From Mucilaginibacter rubeus (lineage in GTDB: Bacteria > Bacteroidota > Bacteroidia > Sphingobacteriales > Sphingobacteriaceae), in assembly GCF_014643835.1 (NCBI RefSeq), contig NZ_BMKD01000004.1, forward strand, positions 479,397 through 543,396: a DNA stretch of 64,000 bases, given 5' to 3'. The translations under genes were made by a program, and so were the position numbers. Positions within the stretch are counted from its first letter, which is position 1; every line of letters begins with the position of its first letter. The notes under the pieces were generated by a model, which saw only the letters and a list, made by a program, of their open reading frames with translations, made no database searches and had not been told where the DNA came from. Of the stretch, positions 49,962 through 58,480 are shown in pieces.

Positions 49962-51776
49962 ATGATTATGAAAAATATTTACCGGAGGATCTTCAGTATC
50001 CTTTCAATAATTATTGTTACAGGCTTGTTCGCCTGCAACAAGTCACTTAACCTTAAACCGCAGGACCAGCTATCGGATCCGGCATATTTTAAGTCGGCCA
50101 ATGACTTTAAAACATTTGCTAACCAATATTATGGTTATCTCCGTAATTTCAACAATTCGTTTGCAGATAACCCGCATTATGACGGGCGTGCCGATGTATT
50201 TGGCGGAGGTGGCGTTTATGGCGCAGGTATCAATACAGTACCGGCAAGTGATTCGTACTGGAATAATAATTACTCCCGGATCAGGAATTGCAACTACTTA
50301 CTTGAAAAGGCCGCCACATTCTCCGACCAGGCCAGCATCAGCCAGTTTGTTGCCGAAGCCAAATTTTTCAGGGCTTACTGCTACTTTGAATTACTGCAAT
50401 TGTATGGCGGGGTTCCGCTGATCACCAAGACGCTGAACCTTGATTCGCCCGAATTATATGGCACCAGGGCATCACGCGATCAGATAGTTGATCAGATTGT
50501 TGCCGATCTGGAAGCAGCCATACCAAATCTGCCTGCATCCATCTTAGCCAATTCTGCAGATTTTGGCCGGGTGAGCAAACCCGCCGCGCAAGCGTTTTTA
50601 GGAAGGGTTGCACTTTATGAAGGCACATGGCAAAAATTCAGAAACGGTGATGCTGCCCGTTATAATATGCTGCTCGATAAATCGGCCACGGCTTCCAGCG
50701 CGGTGATAACCAGCAATCAATTTGCACTTTTCGGTACCCCGGCTTCAAATGCCCTGGGCGGTAATAGTACCATATTGGGCGACTCTGCGCAGAAATACCT
50801 TTTTATCCTCGAAAATCCAAAATCAAACCCGGCTTCAGTTACCAAAACTGCTAATCATGAGTACCTTTTATCGTACCGTTATGATGATGTCAGCAAAACA
50901 ATCGGAACAAATATCAGCCGGCAGGGAACGCAGATTGGGCCTCAGCATAAATACGTGAACGCGTTTTTGTGCCAGGATGGATTGCCTATTGAAAAATCGC
51001 CCCTGTTCCAGGGTTTTGAAAGTTACGGATCGGAATTTATAAACCGCGATAATCGTTTAAAGTATACTATCCAGGTTAACAATATGTACTACTGGTACGG
51101 TAACGCCAATTACCGGGTAACCTGGCTAAATGACGCCGCTGATATTGCTTTATCTATGGGAAAAGTTGTTAAGATTGGCGGTTATACCAATCAAAAATGG
51201 GTAACCGAACGCAACTGTCCGGATACCAAAGAGTCGGAAGATTACCCGGTGATCCGCTATGCCGAAGTATTGCTGAACTATGCTGAAGCGGTTTATGAAC
51301 GTGACGGTGCCATAACAGATGCCGATCTCAACAAATCGCTCAACCTGGTGCGCCTGCGTGTTAATAAAAATATGCCGCCATTAACCAATGGTTTCGCAGG
51401 TGCAAACGGATTGGATCTGCGTACGGAGATCAGAAGGGAACGCTTTATTGAGCTTTATTATGAAAACTTTAGGTTTGACGATATTAAGCGCTGGCATAGT
51501 GCCGCTACCGACCTGGTTAGCAACACCGGCGGTACCGCCTATGGAAACATCAGTGCTTTTGTAAGCCCGTGGCCGGTAGGTATTAAATTTAAAGGTACGC
51601 AGGCCGATGTTGGGCCAAACCCTTTAAAGCCTGCTCCTACCAACGCGTTAGATGCTAACGGTCAACTGATCCTTGACAATACAGCGCGTAATTTTTCGGA
51701 AAAAAATTATTTATACCCGATTCCGGCGCAACAAATTACCCTTAATCCCGCGTTAACACAAAATCCGGGCTGGTAA
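49962..51776 (+). CDS. SusD-like substrate-binding lipoprotein, second pair
   Basis: The 604-residue lipoprotein has the lipobox GLFAC (Cys25). The SusD features are NYLLEKAATFSD, KFFRAYCYFELLQLYGGVPLITK, VADLEAAIPNLP, EVLLNYAEAVYE, the ERFIELYYENFRFDDIKRW hallmark (about 484-503) and the closing YLYPIPAQQITLNP. Two ATG codons two codons apart are possible starts. The SusC stop is 5 bp before it, so the pair is strictly co-transcribed. A bidirectional terminator follows. Confidence 0.94.
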   Translation: MIMKNIYRRIFSILSIIIVTGLFACNKSLNLKPQDQLSDPAYFKSANDFKTFANQYYGYLRNFNNSFADNPHYDGRADVFGGGGVYGAGINTVPASDSYWNNNYSRIRNCNYLLEKAATFSDQASISQFVAEAKFFRAYCYFELLQLYGGVPLITKTLNLDSPELYGTRASRDQIVDQIVADLEAAIPNLPASILANSADFGRVSKPAAQAFLGRVALYEGTWQKFRNGDAARYNMLLDKSATASSAVITSNQFALFGTPASNALGGNSTILGDSAQKYLFILENPKSNPASVTKTANHEYLLSYRYDDVSKTIGTNISRQGTQIGPQHKYVNAFLCQDGLPIEKSPLFQGFESYGSEFINRDNRLKYTIQVNNMYYWYGNANYRVTWLNDAADIALSMGKVVKIGGYTNQKWVTERNCPDTKESEDYPVIRYAEVLLNYAEAVYERDGAITDADLNKSLNLVRLRVNKNMPPLTNGFAGANGLDLRTEIRRERFIELYYENFRFDDIKRWHSAATDLVSNTGGTAYGNISAFVSPWPVGIKFKGTQADVGPNPLKPAPTNALDANGQLILDNTARNFSEKNYLYPIPAQQITLNPALTQNPGW

Positions 51777-51785
51777 ATTTATTTA

Positions 51786-51826
51786 AACAATCAAAAGGCT
51801 GCCCCAGGGACAGCCTTTTGATTGTT
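51786..51826. terminator. Bidirectional terminator after SusD 2
   Basis: A perfect 16-bp stem, AACAATCAAAAGGCTG (51786-51801) with its reverse complement at 51811-51826, and a 9-base loop. Converging genes end on both sides. Confidence 0.92.
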
Positions 51827-51940
51827 ATGTGTTATCACCCTATATTACAAACCTGGCCTAAATAGATCCTTCCGTTTAGAACGTTTAAACAAGACGGTAG
51901 TTGTTAATTTTGACATTGCCAATTTATAGCAGGCGTTGCT

Positions 51941-53608
51941 CTACCTGATCCTGATCAGATAAAATTGATCCAAAGTAGTACTCCTCTTCTTTTTGATGAT
52001 AAAGGGCAGGCTCAGGTTTTCATGAGGAAAATCCTGGAAAGCTTTTATTATAGTATAAGCAATCCCTTTGTTTTTTAATTCTGCTACCGCTTTTTCATCG
52101 GCTACTATAATCCGGCTTTTCAGGCTGTCTGTTTTTAGAATATCATAAACGTTACTATAGGTCGCTTCGCCTTTGTAATAAAAATCGAAGGTATTTGATA
52201 AAACCGCAGCACTCACTTTTTGCCGCGGGTAATTTTGATTAAGATATTCGGCGGCCGAAAGGTCCCCGCGGTAATCAACAATAATAGGATAAGCTACGGT
52301 CACCAGGTAGGCATTCACTAAAACAGACACGGCGCAGGTAAATAAAAACACAGGCTGATAAATTTGTGTTGGCTTTTTATAAATGTAGATGGACAACCCA
52401 ATAAACCCTGCAATCAACAAAACAAATACCGGCCAGCATTCGGGCGCGAAAATGAAATTAAGCACCATAACAGCAACCAATAAAAGCCCTGTCATGATAT
52501 ATTGAGTTATCTTGAAAAACTTTAACCCGGCGCCAGCTTTTAATGAACTAATAAAAACCGCAGTTATAATAGCAAAAAACGGAAACAGGATATTAGCGTA
52601 AAAAGGCAGCTGAAATTTGGAAGCTGAAAAGATCAGCAGCATTAATACGCTTCCCGAGATACACAGATACTCGGGCTGGGTTATGCGTTTAATCATTTTC
52701 CTGACGGTAGCATATAGTGCATAGAACAGGAGAATAGCCCATGGCGCGAAAGCCCACAGCAGGGTATGAACAAAAAATAGTTTGTCGCCGTGTGTATTCG
52801 TAATGTAACCGTTATTGTTGAAACGCCCGAACTGGCTGTCCCACAAAAACCAGTGGATACCGGAAATCCCGGTGCGACCGAAAACAACTTTTTCGGGGTG
52901 AAGGTCAAACTGGGTATACACCGAATAAATTTCGGGTAAAGTAAATATCACCACCAATATAAACGAGAGCAGCCATTTCCAGTGGAACACACCTTTGATA
53001 GTTCCTTTAAATAAATAATCGCCGATGATAGCCGTTCCTATCGGGATGAGCAGGTAGATGCCTTTAGTCATCACTGCGCAGGCAGTAAATATGGAAGCCA
53101 GCAGCATATCGGCAATGTTGATACGCTCTTTTACTTTATAAAAATGGTAAACGGCCCCCATGAGCAGGCCCATAATATAAGGCTCGGCACGTACATCCGT
53201 ATTTGACATTACGCTGTGTTGAGCGGTAAGCAGGATCAGGATAGCGATAATAGCTGTTTCATCGCCATAAAACTTTTTGGCAAGCTTGTAAGTGTACGCC
53301 ACCGACATGAAAAAAAACAGCAGGGCGGGCAATTTATAAGCAAAAGTATTGATGCCGAAAATCTTAAAACTGATAGCGATAATCCAGAAGGGGAAATGCG
53401 GTTTATCCAGCCAGTCGGCACCGTGATACATCAGATCGGTAAAGTTATTGCTTTGTGCCATGCTCCGGGCCAGGGCCGAATACAAAGCCCCATCATCAGT
53501 AAAGAATTTGATGCCGATACCAGCTACATTAAGCACGATAGCTAATAACAGCACAATAAAATAAGGCCGTTTTTGCGATGAAAAAATTGAAGCTGCTGTA
53601 CTCTCCAC
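51941..53608 (-). CDS. Membrane glycosyltransferase of the PMT/ArnT-like family
   Basis: The 555-residue integral membrane protein starts at a GTG (53608). It has about 11-12 membrane helices in residues 15-420 and a soluble C-terminal part. Near the first helix it carries TDDGALYSALARSM and WLDKPHFPFW, the equivalents of the catalytic acidic pair and the second conserved loop of polyprenol-phosphate-sugar-dependent GT39/GT83 enzymes. It should move a sugar from a lipid carrier to a lipid or protein in the periplasm. It is 32 bp after a GT4 gene on the same strand, so they may act in one pathway. Confidence 0.88.
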   Translation of the reverse strand: MESTAASIFSSQKRPYFIVLLLAIVLNVAGIGIKFFTDDGALYSALARSMAQSNNFTDLMYHGADWLDKPHFPFWIIAISFKIFGINTFAYKLPALLFFFMSVAYTYKLAKKFYGDETAIIAILILLTAQHSVMSNTDVRAEPYIMGLLMGAVYHFYKVKERINIADMLLASIFTACAVMTKGIYLLIPIGTAIIGDYLFKGTIKGVFHWKWLLSFILVVIFTLPEIYSVYTQFDLHPEKVVFGRTGISGIHWFLWDSQFGRFNNNGYITNTHGDKLFFVHTLLWAFAPWAILLFYALYATVRKMIKRITQPEYLCISGSVLMLLIFSASKFQLPFYANILFPFFAIITAVFISSLKAGAGLKFFKITQYIMTGLLLVAVMVLNFIFAPECWPVFVLLIAGFIGLSIYIYKKPTQIYQPVFLFTCAVSVLVNAYLVTVAYPIIVDYRGDLSAAEYLNQNYPRQKVSAAVLSNTFDFYYKGEATYSNVYDILKTDSLKSRIIVADEKAVAELKNKGIAYTIIKAFQDFPHENLSLPFIIKKKRSTTLDQFYLIRIR

Positions 53609-53624
53609 TAAAAATATTTATGCC

Positions 53625-53632
53625 CAAAAATA
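53625..53632 (-). promoter_or_regulatory. Candidate -7 element of the PMT-like gene
   Basis: The minus strand reads TATTTTTG (TAnnTTTG), 16 bases before the GTG at 53608. No TTTG is found at the expected -33 position. Confidence 0.4.
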
Positions 53633-53640
53633 GCTGAATT

Positions 53641-54621
53641 TTAATTATTCCACGGCAGGTATTTGGGTTGATCGCGATTGATCAGTTCGGGCATGGCCGA
53701 ATTTAACACTTGACCATTCAAAACCCGTTCGTACAGGGCTAAATATTCCTTTGCCATCTTGCCGATACTGAAATTATCGACAGCATACTCATGACAATAT
53801 TGTTTATTAAAGCTTTCAACATTTTTTAGTCCGGCTGCTAATTCTGTTCTACTTGCAGAAAGCAAGCCAACTTCAGCGGGCACCAGCTCGGGCAACGATC
53901 CGTAAGGCGTACCGAAAACCGGGCAACCGAAATAAAGGCTTTCAACAATAGCTATCCCGAATGGCTCATGCCACAGCACCGGGAAAAGCAGGGCTTTTGA
54001 ACTGTTCATTACAACTGACTTCGCTTCATCGCCCACCATCCCTTTGAAACGGACATTTAAGTTGGGTGTAAAGCGTAATCCCATTTTTAAGTTAAGCCGG
54101 GTACCTCCAAGTACAACCAGCTTATTACCGCTCATGGTAGCTACATCGATGGCCCCTTTTACATTTTTAACGCGCCAGGCAGCTTTAGCCAGAAAATGGG
54201 TATGGATGCGCTTACTATCAAGCATAGGTTTTTGATAATCAGCCGTATCTATGGCATTATGCACAAAAACTGTTGAGCCATGCCTTTGTGCATGATTGGC
54301 CGACACAAATACCGAGTTAACATCTAATTGCAAACCACCAGGGTTATTATGAACAGTTACGATATAAGGCTTTTTAGTAAAACCACTCACCTGGAATTGG
54401 AAGTGTACCACGTCAATATCATCAGGCACCTGTTGGTTGATATCAACAGTCGGATCATAGATGAGCACTTTTGCAAAGGGACAGGTTGAGCCTGCTCCTA
54501 CCAGGTAAGTAACCTTGTGACCAAGCCTGTTTAACTCACGGCCAAGCCACCAGATGATACGCTCGGTACCGCCATATTTAGTAGCAGGAATTGGGGTGTT
54601 GTTTACGATGAGGATGTTCAT
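53641..54621 (-). CDS. GT4 family glycosyltransferase
   Basis: I choose the ATG at 54621 (MNILIVNNTPIPATKYGGTERIIWWLGRELNRLGHKV) over the in-frame upstream ATG, because it opens directly into the first Rossmann fold. About 326 residues. The GT-B acceptor-side glycine motif is KYGGTE, and the donor-side signature is HEPFGIAIVESLYFGCPVFG, with its two Glu residues seven apart (E-x7-E). It is cytosolic and uses a nucleotide sugar. It lies 32 bp before the PMT-like gene. The product is unknown. Confidence 0.9.
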   Translation of the reverse strand: MNILIVNNTPIPATKYGGTERIIWWLGRELNRLGHKVTYLVGAGSTCPFAKVLIYDPTVDINQQVPDDIDVVHFQFQVSGFTKKPYIVTVHNNPGGLQLDVNSVFVSANHAQRHGSTVFVHNAIDTADYQKPMLDSKRIHTHFLAKAAWRVKNVKGAIDVATMSGNKLVVLGGTRLNLKMGLRFTPNLNVRFKGMVGDEAKSVVMNSSKALLFPVLWHEPFGIAIVESLYFGCPVFGTPYGSLPELVPAEVGLLSASRTELAAGLKNVESFNKQYCHEYAVDNFSIGKMAKEYLALYERVLNGQVLNSAMPELINRDQPKYLPWNN

Positions 54622-54733
54622 AGATGTTGGAGGCAAAGGTAATAATCTGCGTATTCTATTTCAGCCTTTAACAAAATGCATTAATAGTTTTAAGAGATTT
54701 GTATATTCACTCAAAAATCTATTTCCTGTCACA

Positions 54734-55636
54734 ATGAAACTTAAGTTAACATTTCTATCGATAGCTGTTACCTGCTTTATTCAGCCAATTTTTGCCCAAA
54801 ACTACATGGCCGATTTTAAGGCTCTTGTTGCTAAAGATGATACCGCCGCTGCATTTAAAATATTACAAGCCTGGCAAAAGACCGGTATAAATGATCCTGA
54901 TTTTTATATAGCCAGCTATAATTATTATGCCAAAAAGGGGCTAACCGAAGTACTCAGCCTTCAAAAAGACCAGCCGGCGGGTCAAAGTTTTCAGCTTACC
55001 GATAGTACGGGCAAAGTTGCCGGCTATCTTGGTGGTGGCCAAACTTCTTATAATTTAATTTATCTGAATAAGGGGTTCGAATATATTGATACCGGCATAG
55101 GTAAATTTCCGGCGCGACTGGACATGCGTTTCGGCAAAGTTTATCTGCTCGGCAAAATTGAAAACTACAAAGCTTTTTCAGAAGAAATTATCAAGGCTGT
55201 TAACTACGGCCAAACTATCGGTTTTAAATGGATCTGGAGTGGGGGCAAACCAGTTGAAGATCCGGAAAATTTTATGCTTAGCAATATTCAAACTTATATC
55301 ATCCAATTAAATAACGCCGGCGATCAAAACATGGATTATATCCGTGATATTTCCCTGGCCATTTTGAAATACAAGCCAAATAATGTTGTCAGTCTTTCCG
55401 ATCTCTCTATCAGTTATCTTACCAAAAAGGACTACCCTCGCGCGTTGGAGACATTGCTGAAAGCCGAAAAACTGGCACCGCATGACTACATCGTTTTAAA
55501 TAACATTGCCTATTGTTACGAATTGCAAGGAAATAAACCCAATGCACTCAAATACTATCAGCTTGTGAAACAATATGGCAACGATGAAGCAAAAGCAAGC
55601 GCAGATAAAAAGATAGCCGAGCTCAATAAAAAATAG
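54734..55636 (+). CDS. Exported TPR protein
   Basis: I start at the ATG at 54734, since it gives the signal peptide MKLKLTFLSIAVTCFIQPIFAQN; the upstream part of the frame lies in the region of the divergent gene. The 300-residue mature protein has tetratricopeptide-like helices, clearest at about 225-295 (SLSDLSISYLTKKDYPRALETLLKAEKLAP and YIVLNNIAYCYELQGNKPNALKYYQLV). Function unknown; such proteins scaffold envelope complexes. Its stop codon abuts the converging CrtZ-like gene with no gap. Confidence 0.8.
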   Translation: MKLKLTFLSIAVTCFIQPIFAQNYMADFKALVAKDDTAAAFKILQAWQKTGINDPDFYIASYNYYAKKGLTEVLSLQKDQPAGQSFQLTDSTGKVAGYLGGGQTSYNLIYLNKGFEYIDTGIGKFPARLDMRFGKVYLLGKIENYKAFSEEIIKAVNYGQTIGFKWIWSGGKPVEDPENFMLSNIQTYIIQLNNAGDQNMDYIRDISLAILKYKPNNVVSLSDLSISYLTKKDYPRALETLLKAEKLAPHDYIVLNNIAYCYELQGNKPNALKYYQLVKQYGNDEAKASADKKIAELNKK

Positions 55637-56077
55637 TCATTTCCTAAACCACTTTCTGCTCGCCACCAATAACCCAAACTCTTCTGAAGGGTATTTCTCC
55701 GTTGATTTATGATGAATTTTATGCGCCCGGCGGATGCCGGCCAAATAACGATTATCACTTTTAAAAGCTTTGAAACGATTATGGATAAACCAGTCGTGGA
55801 AAATGAAATAAATGATACCATAGATGCTGATACCAGTACCAATCCAAAACCGGTAGTCCAGAGTTAAATGCCCTATCCATATCAGCCATAAAGCAAAACC
55901 AGCGAAGCCAATACTGAATAGGTCGTTCAGTTCAAACCAGCCATGCCTTTGTTGATGATGTGTTTTGTGAATAAACCATAATGGCCCATGGAAAAGGTAT
56001 TTATGCATAGCCCAGGAGATGAGTTCCATCAACGCAATGGTTAATACTACAATTCCTATATCTGCCAATACTATCAT
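55637..56077 (-). CDS. crtZ: Carotenoid beta-ring hydroxylase (CrtZ-type)
   Basis: The 146-residue non-haem di-iron membrane hydroxylase has all four histidine clusters: His25/His30 (HKYLFH), His37/40/41 (HKTHH), His94/His99 (HDWFIH) and His119/122/123 (HKIHH). Four membrane helices are predicted. It hydroxylates the beta-ionone rings of carotene to zeaxanthin-like pigments. No crtB, crtI or crtY gene is nearby. It starts one base after the stop codon of the TlpA-like gene, so the two form an operon. It could also be a related fatty-acid-hydroxylase family member. Confidence 0.85.
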   Translation of the reverse strand: MIVLADIGIVVLTIALMELISWAMHKYLFHGPLWFIHKTHHQQRHGWFELNDLFSIGFAGFALWLIWIGHLTLDYRFWIGTGISIYGIIYFIFHDWFIHNRFKAFKSDNRYLAGIRRAHKIHHKSTEKYPSEEFGLLVASRKWFRK

Positions 56078-56078
56078 A

Positions 56079-56699
56079 TCATTTAGCGGTTAAGCTTCGG
56101 GCTATCAGGTCTTTCATCTTTTGGGTATTTTCATCTTCGTAATCACCGTAGCCGGTCTTCTTGAAAATCAACTTCCCCCTATTATTGAAGATAAAGACTG
56201 TTGGATACCCCCTAAAACCAAACTGCCTGTCGGGGCATTTAGTTTTATCATCGGGTGTATATTTTGCTAAAACTTTGCCTGTATAAATCTTCTCATTGCA
56301 GCCCGGGATAAAGTAAACCGGTAATTTAAAATCGTCCCGCATACTGTAATGTTTATACAGGTTAACAAAGTTAGTCATCGATTTATCCTGTGCTATAAAC
56401 CGCTTAACTATCCCGCTATCGGTTTGGCATAGGGTTATGAAACAAAATTTTTTGTTGTCTTTATACTGGGCGTAAAGCTTGTGCAGCATGCCCATTTCAC
56501 GAAAACAGGGCGGACAGGGCACAAACCAGCAATCAATAAACAGCACTTTGTTTTGGCCTAATTGCTTTAGCGTGGTATGTTTTCCGTTGATGTCATAAAC
56601 CTCAATATCAGGTATTGATTTAATTTTCCTGGTTTGTGCATGAACTATGCACCCAAGCAAAATAAAAAATGCGAATAAGGAGCAGGTTATTACTTTCAT
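56079..56699 (-). CDS. TlpA-like thioredoxin, exported
   Basis: The 206-residue protein has an N-terminal signal (MKVITCSLFAFFILLGCIVHA) that may be a lipoprotein signal at LLGC (Cys17) or a signal peptidase I substrate. The thioredoxin fold follows: DIEVYDINGKHTTLKQLGQNKVLFIDCWFVPCPPCFREM, with redox pair Cys62/Cys65 in CPPC. Thioredoxin folds of this type reduce or oxidise periplasmic disulfides in envelope protein maturation. The cis-Pro equivalent is in FRGYPTVFIF. It precedes the carotenoid hydroxylase by one base. Confidence 0.85.
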   Translation of the reverse strand: MKVITCSLFAFFILLGCIVHAQTRKIKSIPDIEVYDINGKHTTLKQLGQNKVLFIDCWFVPCPPCFREMGMLHKLYAQYKDNKKFCFITLCQTDSGIVKRFIAQDKSMTNFVNLYKHYSMRDDFKLPVYFIPGCNEKIYTGKVLAKYTPDDKTKCPDRQFGFRGYPTVFIFNNRGKLIFKKTGYGDYEDENTQKMKDLIARSLTAK

Positions 56700-56731
56700 A
56701 GCCGAAGTATTTACCGCTAACTTAAAATTAA

Positions 56732-56761
56732 AAAAGCGGCTATCAAATGATAACCGCTTTT
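56732..56761 (-). terminator. Terminator after dihydrolipoyl dehydrogenase
   Basis: AAAAGCGGCTATCA (56732-56745) pairs with TGATAACCGCTTTT (56748-56761) with one mismatch or G-U pair, and on the minus strand a T run follows. It ends the lpd transcript. Confidence 0.75.
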
Positions 56762-56811
56762 AAATATTTCAAATTAAAAATCCGAAATCGAAAATCCGAT
56801 ATCCGAAATTA

Positions 56812-58215
56812 TTAAATATGTATCGCCCTGTTTTCAGTAGCGGCTAAACATGCTTCGCGCATCGCTTCAGTATAGGTTGGGTGGGCATGGCTCATGCGCG
56901 AAATATCTTCGGCACTTGCACGGTACTCCATCGCCACAACAGCTTCGGCTATCATATCGGCAGCACGCGGACCAATCATGTGTACACCTAAAATTTCGTC
57001 GGTAGTGGCATCGGCCAATACTTTTACAAAACCATCCAGGTCACCGCTGGCACGGGCACGACCACTTGCTTTGAACGGGAACGAACCGGTTTTGTATTTA
57101 ACACCGGCTGCTTTCAGCTGCTCTTCTGTTTGACCAACAGCTGCAACTTCTGGCCAGGTATAAACCACGCCCGGGATCAGGTTGTAATCAATATGCGGTT
57201 TTTGGCCGGCAATAATTTCGGCAACCAGCGTACCTTCATCTTCAGCTTTGTGAGCAAGCATGGCACCTTTAATCACATCACCAATGGCGTAAACACCTTT
57301 AACTTTGGTTTCCAGGTGCTCATCAACCGTAATTTTACGGCCACGCTCTTCAACAGTAATGCCGATATTCTCTAAACCTAAACCATCGGTGTAAGCTATA
57401 CGACCTACGGCTACCAGGCAATAATCGCCTTTCAGTTCCAGCTTTTCGCCTTTAGGGGTATCACAGCTCACAGTTACTTCTTTACCTTTTACGGCAGCGC
57501 CGGTAACTTTGTGCCCCAGATAAAACTCCATACCCAGTTTAGTTAATACTTTTTGCAGCTCACGGCCCAGGCCTTTATCCATAGTTGGGATAATGCCGTC
57601 CATAAATTCAATTACAGATACTTTGGCGCCTAAACGGGCATAAACCGAACCCAGCTCCAAACCGATAACGCCGCCACCGATCAACACCAGGTGTTTTGGT
57701 ACTTCGCTCAGGCTTAATGCTTCGGTTGATGTAATAATGCGTTTTTTATCGATAGGCAAAAATGGCAATGCCGATGGTTTTGAACCAGTAGCGATGATCA
57801 CATTTTTACCGGTAATTTCGATAACAGTACCATCGTTCTTTTTAACAGTGATGGTGTTTTTATCTTTAAATGATCCTACACCAAAGTGAGTGTCAATCTT
57901 ATTTTTCTTCATCAGGTAGCTGATGCCGCTGGTATTGGCATCAACAACTTCCTGCTTGCGTTTGATCATCTGTCCAAAATCTATCGAAAGATCTTTAAGG
58001 TTGATGCCATGGGTTTTAAAAGCATGGGCGGCATTGTGGTAATGCTCAGATGAATCCAACAGTGCCTTCGACGGGATACAGCCTACATTAAGGCAGGTAC
58101 CGCCAAGGGTATTATACTTTTCAACAATTGCGGTTTTTAAACCAAGCTGGGCACAGCGGATAGCGGCTACATAACCACCGGGGCCCGAACCTATAACTAT
58201 AACATCATATTGCAT
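56812..58215 (-). CDS. lpdA: Dihydrolipoyl dehydrogenase (E3)
   Basis: The 467-residue FAD flavoprotein re-oxidises dihydrolipoyl groups of pyruvate, 2-oxoglutarate and branched-chain dehydrogenase complexes and the glycine cleavage system. Visible motifs are GSGPGG (9-14, FAD), the redox disulfide Cys41/Cys46 (GGTCLNVGC), the NAD loop GGGVIGLELGS, YAIGDVI (second FAD contact) and the His445/Glu450 catalytic dyad (HPTYTEAM) from the partner subunit's interface. Full length for E3. It is followed by its own terminator; no E1 or E2 gene is in the window. Confidence 0.97.
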   Translation of the reverse strand: MQYDVIVIGSGPGGYVAAIRCAQLGLKTAIVEKYNTLGGTCLNVGCIPSKALLDSSEHYHNAAHAFKTHGINLKDLSIDFGQMIKRKQEVVDANTSGISYLMKKNKIDTHFGVGSFKDKNTITVKKNDGTVIEITGKNVIIATGSKPSALPFLPIDKKRIITSTEALSLSEVPKHLVLIGGGVIGLELGSVYARLGAKVSVIEFMDGIIPTMDKGLGRELQKVLTKLGMEFYLGHKVTGAAVKGKEVTVSCDTPKGEKLELKGDYCLVAVGRIAYTDGLGLENIGITVEERGRKITVDEHLETKVKGVYAIGDVIKGAMLAHKAEDEGTLVAEIIAGQKPHIDYNLIPGVVYTWPEVAAVGQTEEQLKAAGVKYKTGSFPFKASGRARASGDLDGFVKVLADATTDEILGVHMIGPRAADMIAEAVVAMEYRASAEDISRMSHAHPTYTEAMREACLAATENRAIHI

Positions 58216-58253
58216 AGTAGTGTGTATTTTATGGTGGGCAAAGTTAAGGATTA

Positions 58254-58332
58254 TTGTCTGAACCTGAATTTATCGAATTAAGGAATTATCAGAATACCAG
58301 GCAAATTCAATAAATTCATTTAATTCAGACAA
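58254..58332. repeat. TTGTCTGAA-type palindromic interspersed repeat, copy 2
   Basis: TTGTCTGAA (58254-58262) and TTCAGACAA (58324-58332) bound AT-rich DNA with GAATT/AATTC units. The boundary sequences match the inner arms of the element at 15768-15936. Confidence 0.7.
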
Positions 58333-58480
58333 AATCACGGCAATCCTTTAATCCCATAAACCATAGTTCAGATTTATCCTAAACTAACAGCTTTTTACCC
58401 AGTTTGTAACAGAACCATTGATAAATCGGTTTATCATTAACTCTTTATTAAATTTAACCCAATTTAACACGACTGATCTT

